Source: Brettanomyces bruxellensis
Taxonomy: Eukaryota > Ascomycota > Pichiomycetes > Pichiales > Pichiaceae
Assembly (NCBI RefSeq): GCF_011074885.1
Contig: NC_054688.1
Location: 558,001 to 622,000 of the forward strand
Direction of reading: 5' to 3'
Length of the DNA: 64,000 nt
Below, one piece after another: positions 1-9,224 of this stretch; position 1 is the stretch's first letter; the number at the start of each line of letters is the position of its first letter. Under the pieces are notes generated by a model, which saw only the letters and a list, made by a program, of their open reading frames with translations, did no database searches and was not told the origin of the DNA. Made by a program: the position numbers and the translations under genes.

Positions 1-1121
1 ATACTTCTTTCACTTTGTAGTCTCTCACATTAAACACGTAATGCTTATATGAAACTGGAATAACGGACATCGTACTCTGCCCTAAAGAACCACCTTACTT
101 CTTCCGTTTAAACTATATTTGTTCCCTGTAATAAGCCGGTCGACAAAGCTGAACCGAACTTAACCAACCACTAAAGTGTAATCAAAATGAAATTTGATAT
201 GTACTATTTTGCTGAGGATTATGGTGAAAAGAGAGTGATACAGCAGTTCTCAAGTTCTTAAAATAGCGAACACAAGTATAAGCAAAAAGGAACGCTATTT
301 ACTGAAAAGAAAGATATCGCCGATCGATCAAAATGTATCAAATGGGGGAAGTAAACTCATACTGAACACTATCTTGTATCACACTAATAATGCAACTTTC
401 ACTTGGGTCCAATCTGAAACAAATTTAATGCGTCAGCAGACGAAAAAGGAAATCTCATTGGTGCAAAAATTGCAAATGGTGAAACTTTTTTTTTGCACCA
501 TTGGGCAGGGCAGGCTTTGATTTTCTGAAACAGTGAAAATGCTCTTACAATATATGTAAGCTTATTTGTGCGTTATCCATGTAAAAATATTACGTTATTA
601 ATAGCGGCTTGAGTTATGATTGGAATTTTTCTGCGATTGCACATAAAGTTATTGTGTAGATGATCACTATGATACTTTTCTTAGGAAAAGATATTGTGAC
701 AATAGTTACTTGACATTTATATGCCAGCGAAAACAAACGGAAATAATGATATAATAACATACTGCAAAAAATAGGGCTTCTTTTTAATCTATTTTGAATT
801 TCAGGTTCGAGAAGACACTCCATCCTGATAACATAAAGTCTTTATTTATTCTTTGAATATTCTCAAACAGTAGTTCTTGTTAAATATTTGAATAGCAGCA
901 GGGTAAACGATGTCTGATTTGGAATAAGTACCGGAACGAGGAAATACGAAAAAACGAGTTGCGAGAAAAAAAAGCTCTCCCGGGGTATTTAACGATCTTA
1001 GAGAATAAAGCGTTAAGGGTCGGAAACTATTATATATTTGTCGGTAATATACTAGTTTGCTTTACTAAAAGATCATTTAACGTGAGCAGTAATTAAAAGT
1101 AGCGGTGAACATCATTCAAAA
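1..1121. other. Intergenic region upstream of ERG27
   Basis: No gene is supported here. A 69-residue open frame on the minus strand (614-823) shows no recognisable motif and looks like chance. The stretch is AT-rich. The only structure noted is a perfect 11-bp inverted repeat at 459-469 and 490-500. The right-hand part should contain the ERG27 promoter, but I could not find a convincing sterol response element. Confidence 0.6.
459..500. repeat. 11-bp perfect inverted repeat (hairpin)
   Basis: TGGTGCAAAAA at 459-469 is the exact reverse complement of TTTTTGCACCA at 490-500, with a 20-nt loop. It lies about 620 bp upstream of ERG27. It could be a transcription terminator of an upstream gene outside the window or a protein-binding palindrome; nothing in the sequence decides between these. 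Confidence 0.5.
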
Positions 1122-2183
1122 ATGAGTATGGCAAATGTTCCTAGGAGAATTGCCATTATAACAGGCACAAGTGGAAATTTGGGAATTAATATAGCTTACA
1201 GGCTTTTGGAAGAAGTTCCAAAAAGGTTCAGACTTACCATAATAGTGACATCAAGAACTTTGGTCAAAGCAAACAAGACAATTCATCAGATTAAGGATTA
1301 TAATGAGAAGAAGAACCTTCGTTCAGATGGTTATTTAGATTTCGATTACTTGCTACTCGACTTTTCTGATATGGTGTCCGTCTTATCGGCGGTTCACAGT
1401 TTAGAAGAAAACTATGAAAAGATAGACTACTTGTTTTTGAATGCTTCACAGAACACTCATGATCACTTTAATTATGTTGAAGCCACGAAAGAGATGCTTA
1501 CCGATCCAGTTCGAGCATCGACAAATCCGGGATACAAAATCGAAAAGCGTGGTGTGAAAAGTAAAGATGGCCTTGGATTGGTGTTCCAAGTGAACGTGTT
1601 TGCACCATATTATCTCATTGAAAAGATTAAAGGGAGCCTACTTGCAAAATCAGATGATGCTAGAATCATCTGGATCAGTTCTATCCTTGGTAGACCAGAG
1701 AATTTTTCGTTTAATGATATGCAACTTTTGAAAACGGGAATGGCATATGGGGGATCCAAGAGACTCGTTGACTTACTTCACCTTGCCACATACAAGGAAC
1801 TGAAGGACAAGTATGGTATTAGGCAATATTTGACACACCCTGGTATTTTTGTCTCGTATACCTACACAAGATTCTTAAATGTCTTTATGTATTATGGAAT
1901 GCTGGCTTTATTTTTGCTTGCAAGATGTCTAGGATCTCCATGGCTTAACATTGACGGATGGAAAGCTGCAAATGCCCCTATATATGTTTCTGTGAAGGCT
2001 GATACAGAGGACGATCAATCATTAAAGTATGGTAGTGCATGTACAAAAGGAGGTGAAGAGTATTTGAAAACGACAACAGTTGATTCTACAGGGAAAGACG
2101 ATGTGTTACAGTACCTAGAAACGTTGAAGAAAGAGTGGGATGAAAAGTTCAGGGACCAAATCACGGATTCCAGAAAGCTTTAG
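1122..2183 (+). CDS. ERG27: 3-keto-steroid reductase Erg27
   Basis: NADPH-dependent C-3 sterol ketoreductase of the C-4 demethylation complex in ergosterol synthesis, acting at the ER and lipid droplets with Erg25, Erg26 and Erg28. The 353-residue protein is a short-chain dehydrogenase. The nucleotide-binding motif ITGTSGNLG begins near residue 13. The catalytic serine region is WISS at 184-187. The active-site Tyr209 and Lys213 sit in YGGSK. A hydrophobic stretch near 255-270 (YGMLALFLLARCLGSPW) is typical of yeast Erg27. Length matches the family (about 347). The start ATG has a second in-frame ATG two codons later; either would give a complete protein. It converges on SSF1. Identification is strong because the whole length resembles the Saccharomyces protein. 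Confidence 0.95.
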   Translation: MSMANVPRRIAIITGTSGNLGINIAYRLLEEVPKRFRLTIIVTSRTLVKANKTIHQIKDYNEKKNLRSDGYLDFDYLLLDFSDMVSVLSAVHSLEENYEKIDYLFLNASQNTHDHFNYVEATKEMLTDPVRASTNPGYKIEKRGVKSKDGLGLVFQVNVFAPYYLIEKIKGSLLAKSDDARIIWISSILGRPENFSFNDMQLLKTGMAYGGSKRLVDLLHLATYKELKDKYGIRQYLTHPGIFVSYTYTRFLNVFMYYGMLALFLLARCLGSPWLNIDGWKAANAPIYVSVKADTEDDQSLKYGSACTKGGEEYLKTTTVDSTGKDDVLQYLETLKKEWDEKFRDQITDSRKL

Positions 2184-2300
2184 ATGGAAAACAAGTAGAA
2201 ATATATATTTAGTATCTATGAAAATTTAAATTAGACGAATAATTCTAAGAAGGGACTTAATTAGAAAAGCAGAGGACTTGACATAACGGGAAACGACTAC

Positions 2301-3751
2301 TCATTCTTCATCGAACAACTGATCAGAATCATCATCATCATTATCATCACGACTTCCAAGAGGAATGAACTCCTCGGTTTCCTTATTGCTTTTATTACTT
2401 TTTGCCTGAGTATCATCTTTCACGTTCTCAGTAGTCTCTTCAGTATCCTCCTTATTTTCATCCTGTGCAAATCTCACTTTACGCTTATGCTTCTTCTTCT
2501 TTTTCTCAATATTCTCTCTTTGCTCCTGTTTTCTTTCAAGCTTCTGCTTCTTTCTCACAGAATGAACCTTATCCATTTTACTTAGCTCCTTTTCCGTCTT
2601 GTGTATTTTCCAGTGATACAAAACTTTACCATCACAAACATCCTCCTCAATTTTCTCGAGACGTAACTTCATTCTTGGACCTATTTCTGTCAACTTCACT
2701 GCCTTTTTTCTTTTCAATTCCGGCTGTTCATTTCCATTCTCAGTCTTAGCTTCATCCTCAAAAGCTCCAGAAGATACATGAGTAGTACTAGCTGTCTTGG
2801 AAGACTTATTTTTCATCTTAGTGACATTTTCCTCCTCTTCTTCTCTGACCTCAACAACGGCATCTGTCTCCACTTCTGATTCAGAGGTAAAACCAGCTGC
2901 TGCATATGGATCAAGAATTATATCAGCCACATCATCTGCCTTTGACAGATTTGGAAGCTTTTTTCCATGCTTCTTCCTTATTGTAACCAACTTCCTCACA
3001 TTCTTAGAAACGTCGACAAGCTTTGTATCGATGACATAGTGTCGTATATCAATTAAACCAGTCTTCTTATCCTTATTGACAAGCATCACCCTTCGAATGG
3101 TGTTAACTTTAATAGATTGGGGATTAATAGGGGGAAACATATTTTGGAACATTGTTATAACTAATTTCTCGTATGGTTCGGCTTCTTTCGGATTCGTAAA
3201 TCCATTTAGTACAAGAAGGGGTGGATTCTGAAATTCCATGCTTGATTTCGAAAGCGATTTTGGACTTTTCATCGATCTTGCAATATCTTTGCACAACGAG
3301 TACTCCATAACTTTAAATGATATCGTAGGACCATGCGACATTTTAGCAACTCTGAAATGTATGTTTCCAGTATTTTCGTTTTGACTGAACAACATCATAA
3401 ATGAAACACCCAAGGATGCAGAGACTGCAACAAAATCTTTCACTTTATTGGATCTTCTTTCCTTTAACCTAATAGCTGTGTGCGGTTGCATCATATTTCT
3501 GACATCTTTGACCAATTGGCCTATCGAATGGTTCTTAAGCGCTATTCCCGTATGAATAACCATTGACCGTGGAACATTATCATACTCCTCCTGAGTAAGA
3601 ACTGCATGTGTTCTCTTCTTATGCTAAATATATGATCAAGAGAAGATCAACCTGTTAGTATACCAAAATCCTGCTGTGAAGAAACAAACAACATAGGAAT
3701 GCAATCGTGTAAACATTCCCATTATATAGGACTTACTCTTCTAATACCCAT
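2301..3751 (-). CDS. SSF1: Ribosome biogenesis protein Ssf1 (Brix domain), spliced
   Basis: Nucleolar Brix-domain protein of the pre-60S particle, needed for 27S pre-rRNA processing (PPAN/Peter Pan in animals). Coding sequence is complement(join(2301..3623,3737..3751)). Exon 1 encodes only MGIRR. Exon 2 continues HKKRTHAVL, which restores the basic N-terminus of the family (Saccharomyces has MAKRRQKKRTHAQL). Without the intron the frame would start at an internal Met (3563), lacking about 23 conserved residues. The Brix domain covers roughly residues 25-300, including QPHTAIRLKERRSNK and PPLLVLNGF. The C-terminus is highly charged, with Lys- and Asp/Glu-rich tracts ending in an acidic tail. 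It is divergent with RRP3, another ribosome-assembly gene, and shares a promoter region with it. Confidence 0.93.
3624..3736 (-). other. SSF1: Intron of SSF1 (113 nt)
   Basis: On the minus strand the intron opens with GTAAGT (3736-3731), has a perfect TACTAAC branch point (plus-strand GTTAGTA at 3654-3660), and ends TTTAG at 3624. Splicing joins codon 5 (AGA) directly to CAT, keeping the frame, and yields the conserved family N-terminus. Confidence 0.92.
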
Positions 3752-4044
3752 TTTGTAATATAGCGCGTATTATTGCACGGAAAGCCAAAATTATTGGATG
3801 TTGTAGCTATAGAGATGTTATTTACTGATACCTTGAAAGCAAGCTGGAAAATTTTTAGAGCTAGAATAAGCAGGGACTGAAAAAAAAAAAGAAATACGAT
3901 TTTTTTTTTATACTCCTGAAAAAAAATACCTGAAAAAATTTATCTAGAATATTGTTATCCAGATAGATATAACCTTCTGAAGCATCTTTATCTTTAGTTG
4001 ACTATTACGAAGGCGATACCTTATTCCTGACTTTACATGCAATC
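3752..4044. promoter_or_regulatory. Shared SSF1/RRP3 promoter with RRPE-like motifs
   Basis: This 293-bp region separates two divergent ribosome-biogenesis genes. It contains GAAAATTTTT at 3847-3856 and TGAAAAAATTT at 3931-3941, both close to the RRPE element (TGAAAATTTT) bound by Stb3 in front of yeast ribosome-biogenesis genes. I did not see a PAC element (GCGATGAG). Homopolymer A and T tracts lie between the motifs, as in nucleosome-depleted yeast promoters. The motif is AT-rich, so chance matches are possible. Confidence 0.55.
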
Positions 4045-5454
4045 ATGTCACACGTGAAAAGTTCACACAAGAGCATAAATGCAAAGGTATCAAAGCCTTC
4101 GATTGCGGGCTCAGGATCAAAAATTAACATTGAAGCCTTGAAAAAGAAATTAGCACATGGAAAAGGCAGCACAGAGAAGAACACAGTGATAAAGGAAAAA
4201 ACCAACGGAAAGGATGATGAAAAACTTGAAAAGGAAAAGAAATTTGAGGATTTTGGGCTGAAGGACGATATATTAGAGGCATTAAATACCCTACATTTTA
4301 CAAAACCCACGCCTATCCAGGAGCAATCATTACCGTACTCATTAAATGGAAGGGATATAATAGGTATAGCACAAACCGGATCTGGTAAGACGGCCGCTTA
4401 CGTGATACCAATATTACAGGCTCTTTGGGATGCACAGACTCCATATTTTGCATGTGTTCTTGCCCCTACCAGAGAGTTAGCTTATCAAATTAGAGAAACT
4501 TTCGATGCATTGGGAAGTAATATGGGACTTCGGTGCGTTACCATTGTTGGTGGAATGGATATGATTGACCAGGCAAAGGAGTTAATGCGGAAGCCACATG
4601 TGATAGTTGCAACACCGGGAAGACTTATGGATCATCTAGAAAATACAAAGGGATTTTCTCTAAGGGCTCTCAAGTATCTTGTGATGGATGAGGCAGACCG
4701 GTTGTTAGATATGGAATTTGGTGATGTCTTGGACAGGATATTCGAGATTTTGCCTAGAGAGAGACATACGTATCTTTTTTCTGCTACCTTAACGTCGAAG
4801 GTGGAAAAATTGCAGAGAGCATCTCTCAGGAATCCAGCAAAGGTGGAGGTGAACAACAAATACTCAACAGTTGACACATTGATACAATCACTGATGGTTG
4901 TGCCCGACGGGTACAAGAATACATTCTTGATGTACATATTGAATGATCATGTGGGAAAATCGGTTATCATATTCACCCGAACTTGTGCACATGCACAGCA
5001 TGTTGCTCTTATGGCAAGAATTCTTGGGTTTCCCGCAATCCCACTTCATGGACAGTTATCTCAGGCCCAAAGATTGGGTGCATTAAATAAATTCAAGTCA
5101 GGCGATAAAACTATTCTAGTGGCTACCGATGTTGCTGCAAGAGGTCTTGATATTCCATCTGTGGATCTCATTATTAACTACGATATTCCAACTGACTCAA
5201 AGGCATACATTCACAGAGTCGGAAGAACTGCTCGTGCGGGAAGAACCGGTAAATCAATCTCATTGGTTACTCAGTATGATCTAGAGTTGATTTTGAGGAT
5301 AGAGAAAGTCATCGGCGAGAAAATCCCAAAGGAGACGCCTGACAGAAACGAGATTTTGGCATTACACGATTCTGTGGATAGAGCTGCTGCAGAAGCCATT
5401 AACAAAGTGAAGAGGTTCCATGCACATCGGAAATTCCATCCACATAACCATTAG
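4045..5454 (+). CDS. RRP3: DEAD-box RNA helicase Rrp3
   Basis: ATP-dependent RNA helicase of 18S rRNA maturation (early pre-rRNA cleavages in the nucleolus). The 469-residue protein has all helicase motifs in order: Q motif with PTPIQ, motif I AQTGSGKT at 109-116, PTRELA, TPGR, DEAD at 215-218, SAT, ARGLDIP and [10 protein letters not shown]. The sequence around motif II ([14 protein letters not shown]) and the region FEDFGL upstream of the Q motif are characteristic of Rrp3/DDX47 rather than of other DEAD proteins. The N-terminal 65 residues are Lys-rich and low-complexity. The short C-terminal tail ends His-rich ([11 protein letters not shown]). A CTG codon encodes the conserved Leu of FEDFGL, consistent with standard decoding. 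It is divergent from SSF1. Confidence 0.93.
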   Translation: MSHVKSSHKSINAKVSKPSIAGSGSKINIEALKKKLAHGKGSTEKNTVIKEKTNGKDDEKLEKEKKFEDFGLKDDILEALNTLHFTKPTPIQEQSLPYSLNGRDIIGIAQTGSGKTAAYVIPILQALWDAQTPYFACVLAPTRELAYQIRETFDALGSNMGLRCVTIVGGMDMIDQAKELMRKPHVIVATPGRLMDHLENTKGFSLRALKYLVMDEADRLLDMEFGDVLDRIFEILPRERHTYLFSATLTSKVEKLQRASLRNPAKVEVNNKYSTVDTLIQSLMVVPDGYKNTFLMYILNDHVGKSVIIFTRTCAHAQHVALMARILGFPAIPLHGQLSQAQRLGALNKFKSGDKTILVATDVAARGLDIPSVDLIINYDIPTDSKAYIHRVGRTARAGRTGKSISLVTQYDLELILRIEKVIGEKIPKETPDRNEILALHDSVDRAAAEAINKVKRFHAHRKFHPHNH

Positions 5455-5665
5455 AGCGTAAACTAAATATGCTTTGTGTAAAGAACGCGATAATTTTTAT
5501 ATAACTGGTGTACAGATGCATTATGTAATGTGAAGAATGCATGATAAACGTTTGCATGAATAGCTAAGAAAGTAGGATGTTAATACGTATGTGAAGTATT
5601 GTATATATGTATATACTCAGGAGTTTAATAAGCAAGTAGAGAGTTACAATTATTAGGCAAACATT

Positions 5666-7486
5666 ATGAGAAAAGTTCCGCTCTCTCTAGACGAATTACT
5701 TGCATTGAAAAATGGAAAGAAGGAAAACAATAATGGTGTATCTAAAGGTGTGTCTAAACCTGAAATCAGATATCTAACAAAACGAGGAAGAGAGAAACTA
5801 GAAGAAAGGAACCGGAAGACCGTTGAGAAAAAGAATGAATTGGAAAGAAAATTAAGGGATCAGAAACTGACTGACGTACAGAGAGTCAGGGCAGAAAAGA
5901 GAAAATATGACAATGAAATGAACAATACACATGGAACAGTTTTCAACAGGGATACTACACATAATGAATCACGGAAACTCACTGCTACAGTTAATAGCAA
6001 TTACAATAAGGGAATAGAATATAGGGATAATGATAATGTTGATGATTCGGAGGACTATTTCAAACCAATAGTAGAACCAAGCAATAAACGAGCCGAGATT
6101 TTTGATGTTTCCAGGAACAAAAGTCGGACCAAGGACAACAAATACGATAAACAACATTGGTGGGAAAAGCCGTTAGAAAAAATGACTAACAGAGATTGGA
6201 GGATCATGAGGGAGGATTTCGATATTAAATTGAAGGGGCCGAATATTCCAAATCCATTAAGAACATGGAAGGAATCAGGGTTGTCGAATACTATATTAAG
6301 TAGAATCAATGCATTGCGATACAAGGAACCAACACCAATTCAGAGAGCAACTATTCCGGCTGGAGTGAAGTTTCGTAATGCTATTGGAATAGCCGAAACG
6401 GGATCAGGTAAGACTTTGGCTTACATTCTTCCGATCTTAAATTATCTTACTAAAGTGCCGCCTTTAGGACCATACGAGGGACCTTACGCATTAGTGTTGG
6501 TTCCAGCTAGAGAGCTTGCAAATCAGGTTGATGAAGAATTTCAGAAGTTTTATGGGAGTATAAGATTTACCGCCGCAAGTTTGATTGGTGGTCATAGGTA
6601 CGAGGAAAATACAGATGCATTTAAAAATGGTGTTGAGGTGGTGATAGCAACTCCCGGCAGACTAATAGACTGCATCAATAAAGGAATCGTCAATCTTGAT
6701 AAATGCTTCTTTCTTGTTTTAGATGAGGCAGATAGAATGATAGATCTTGGCTTCGAGGAACAACTTACCACTATATTGAATCAACTTCCACCAGGAGAGA
6801 CTAATCCATATTATTTTGGAGGGATAAAGAAGCCTCAGAGGACAACGATGATGTTTACTGCAACAATGCCTAATGAAATTAGGAAAATTGCAACATCATA
6901 CATCGAGGAACCAGTTACAGCTACCATAGGACAAATAGGACAGGCTATTGACAGTGTAAAGCAAATAGCCATAAAAGTTCCGGATGACGACCACTCAAGA
7001 CTTGAAAAGCTCAAGGAAATATTAAGTGAAGAGAAGAAATACAGATCGCAGATTATAATTTTTGTGAACTACAAGAAATCGTGTGAAATCGTGGGGAATA
7101 CATTATCTGATATGGGATTCAGGGTGGCTATAATGCATGGCTCAAGATCTCAGAGGCAAAGAGAAGAGGCCATAAATGATTTGAAAAGTGGTAGGGCCAA
7201 TATTTTGGTTGCCACAGATGTTGCCGGAAGAGGTATTGACATTCCGAGTATCTCCCTAGTGGTAAACTACCAGATGTCAAAGGGAATCGAAGAATATACA
7301 CATAGAATAGGTAGAACGGGCCGTGCTGGAAGAAAAGGTACAGCTATTACATTTTGGAATGAAGATTCGGACCGGGAAGTTTTATACGATCTCCGGAAAA
7401 TGATCGGTAAAAGTCACGTGAGCTACTGTCCCAAGGATTTGGCCGAAAACAGATATGCAATGTGGCAGAATGGAGAGCAACACTAA
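5666..7486 (+). CDS. PRP28: DEAD-box splicing helicase Prp28
   Basis: RNA helicase that exchanges U1 for U6 snRNA at the 5' splice site during spliceosome activation. The 606-residue protein has a charged N-terminal region (about 1-190) with many Lys/Glu and a stretch MTNRDWRIMREDFDI that is typical of Prp28. The core helicase has PTPIQ, AETGSGKT at 243-250, PARELA, TPGR, DEAD at 353-356, TAT in place of SAT, AGRGIDIP and HRIGRTGRAG. The TAT variant of motif III is normal for the Prp28 group. Length is close to the Saccharomyces protein (588). It is in tandem with RRP3 and converges on CWC2, another spliceosome gene. Confidence 0.93.
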   Translation: MRKVPLSLDELLALKNGKKENNNGVSKGVSKPEIRYLTKRGREKLEERNRKTVEKKNELERKLRDQKLTDVQRVRAEKRKYDNEMNNTHGTVFNRDTTHNESRKLTATVNSNYNKGIEYRDNDNVDDSEDYFKPIVEPSNKRAEIFDVSRNKSRTKDNKYDKQHWWEKPLEKMTNRDWRIMREDFDIKLKGPNIPNPLRTWKESGLSNTILSRINALRYKEPTPIQRATIPAGVKFRNAIGIAETGSGKTLAYILPILNYLTKVPPLGPYEGPYALVLVPARELANQVDEEFQKFYGSIRFTAASLIGGHRYEENTDAFKNGVEVVIATPGRLIDCINKGIVNLDKCFFLVLDEADRMIDLGFEEQLTTILNQLPPGETNPYYFGGIKKPQRTTMMFTATMPNEIRKIATSYIEEPVTATIGQIGQAIDSVKQIAIKVPDDDHSRLEKLKEILSEEKKYRSQIIIFVNYKKSCEIVGNTLSDMGFRVAIMHGSRSQRQREEAINDLKSGRANILVATDVAGRGIDIPSISLVVNYQMSKGIEEYTHRIGRTGRAGRKGTAITFWNEDSDREVLYDLRKMIGKSHVSYCPKDLAENRYAMWQNGEQH

Positions 7487-7608
7487 TATATGATATAATA
7501 TATACATAGGTGCTGTAATACATGTTAATTTATAGAAGTTTATCAGAAAGCTCAGAATGACCCACATCAATCGCGCTTATTCGATTAACGGAAAGAAGCT
7601 GTAAAATC

Positions 7609-8655
7609 TTAATCCGTATCATCATCACTGCTACTTGAATATTCAGCCAAAATACTTTGTAGATCTTGCCTGGGTTCAGTATTCGTCTCGAACTTGTGCT
7701 CTATACGCCTTTTCTTTATTCTCAAACGCCCAAGTGATTCTAAGTTACTGGCGCTGATAATATCTTGAAGCTTCCTTGGCTTCTCATGCTCTTGATTTTC
7801 AATCATCTTGGTCTCCCTCTGAATGGCAACATCATCATTATCATCGACTTCCTCAACTTCAGGTTCATTTAAGGATTCCTCATTCTCCAAACGGCGACTT
7901 TCGGCAACTCGTTTCAAAAGTTCCTGGGCCGTTTCAAGAGCACTCTGCTCTGCTTCTGCCCTCATACGCTTTTGAGTTCTTGGATTGGGATCTTCTAGGG
8001 CCCAGCGAACGTTCAATACTTCACTCTCATCATTTTCATTCAACCCCTGGCAATACATTGCTTCCTTTGCGAATTGCGCCTGACTCTCGTATCTATATGT
8101 GACAAATGCAATTTTCTTATCCTTCACAAGTTGGATGTGCTCGATATCACCAAACTCGCCAAAACACTTGCTGATACGAAGCTCAACATTATTCCCCATA
8201 TCATTTATCCGACCCACGTAAAGCGTTCTATTCTCACGGCCAAATGAACCTACACCGGACATATCTTCTCTGTATTCGGAAAACCTTTCTCTACCAAAGC
8301 AATCCACAGTCTGTGGAAATTTATCTGTGCTTCCCGGTATTCGGTGAAGATACTCACATCTTCTTCCATTGCAACAACAACCCCGGGCAAAATATAGGCA
8401 GAAGAAGTGATCTGTATTTAAGGAATCCTGCTTAAAATGCTTGTCAGCTTTCGTATAGCCCGAATCCCTCGTAACATGACATCGTGTTTTAGCATGAACC
8501 AATCCCGCTCGCCCATTATGTTCACCTCCGGTCCATTTATTATACCATATGTTAAAAGTCTGACCTGTCTGCTCAGGCTTTGAACTTGCATTAATTGTGG
8601 AAGGATCCACTTGTACCCTAGCCGGAGTTCTTTTTCCTTGATTTTCTGCTGCCAT
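7609..8655 (-). CDS. CWC2: Pre-mRNA splicing factor Cwc2
   Basis: RNA-binding component of the Prp19-associated complex (NTC) that contacts U6 snRNA and the intron near the catalytic centre (RBM22 in animals). From the Met at 8655 the protein has 348 residues. Upstream in-frame Met at 8709 would add 18 residues that do not resemble the family, so I prefer 8655. Order: FNIWYNKW motif, a CCCH zinc finger with FFCLYFARGCCCNGRRCEYLH, the conserved DCFGRERFSEYREDM linker, then an RRM (TLYVGRI near its start). The tail is acidic and ends LAEYSSSSDDDTD, similar to the serine/aspartate end of the Saccharomyces protein. It converges on PRP28 with about 120 bp between them. Confidence 0.92.
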   Translation of the reverse strand: MAAENQGKRTPARVQVDPSTINASSKPEQTGQTFNIWYNKWTGGEHNGRAGLVHAKTRCHVTRDSGYTKADKHFKQDSLNTDHFFCLYFARGCCCNGRRCEYLHRIPGSTDKFPQTVDCFGRERFSEYREDMSGVGSFGRENRTLYVGRINDMGNNVELRISKCFGEFGDIEHIQLVKDKKIAFVTYRYESQAQFAKEAMYCQGLNENDESEVLNVRWALEDPNPRTQKRMRAEAEQSALETAQELLKRVAESRRLENEESLNEPEVEEVDDNDDVAIQRETKMIENQEHEKPRKLQDIISASNLESLGRLRIKKRRIEHKFETNTEPRQDLQSILAEYSSSSDDDTD

Positions 8656-9224
8656 TAAACGTATTCCACAAGAGTTTGGAGGAAATCTCGTAGAAATGTC
8701 GATTTTCATGTCAAAAATGAAGATGCTAAGGTGATGGTAGAAGATGAAAAAATAAAAGTGAGAAACATGATAACCAAAAAAAAAAAACCTAGCTTACTTC
8801 GGAAGAGCAAATGGAAGGTTCGATGGGTTGAGTGAAAGAGAATGCGATATTCATATTGAAATCGAAAAAGATAACACTTAAATTGCACTTGCATTCTCTT
8901 GCAATACATTCTGTATAATATCATATTATAGAGTTGTGCGGACTATTGGGAAATTGCGTGGTCTAGCAAATTGCTACTATACTAAACGTGAAACAAGCAG
9001 TTTAAAAGATTACTGCTCAGAAACAGTACTGGCAAAGCGGTTACATCCATTAGAATAGCAATACATGGCTGAAACTTCAATAACTAATCTATTTCACTGC
9101 TAGAAGTTCCCTACATACTTTTATTCAATCAAAATTGCATCTACATTTACGACGCTATCGATAAATCGTTATATAGAGTGGAAAGAATCCAAAGATTTTT
9201 CCGGAGGCATAACACAAATATAAA
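8656..9224. other. Divergent promoter region CWC2/MTC5
   Basis: No gene is supported. This 569-bp stretch must hold both upstream regions. A TATATAG sequence at about 9172-9178 lies about 50 bp before the MTC5 start. I see no other recognisable element. Confidence 0.4.
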
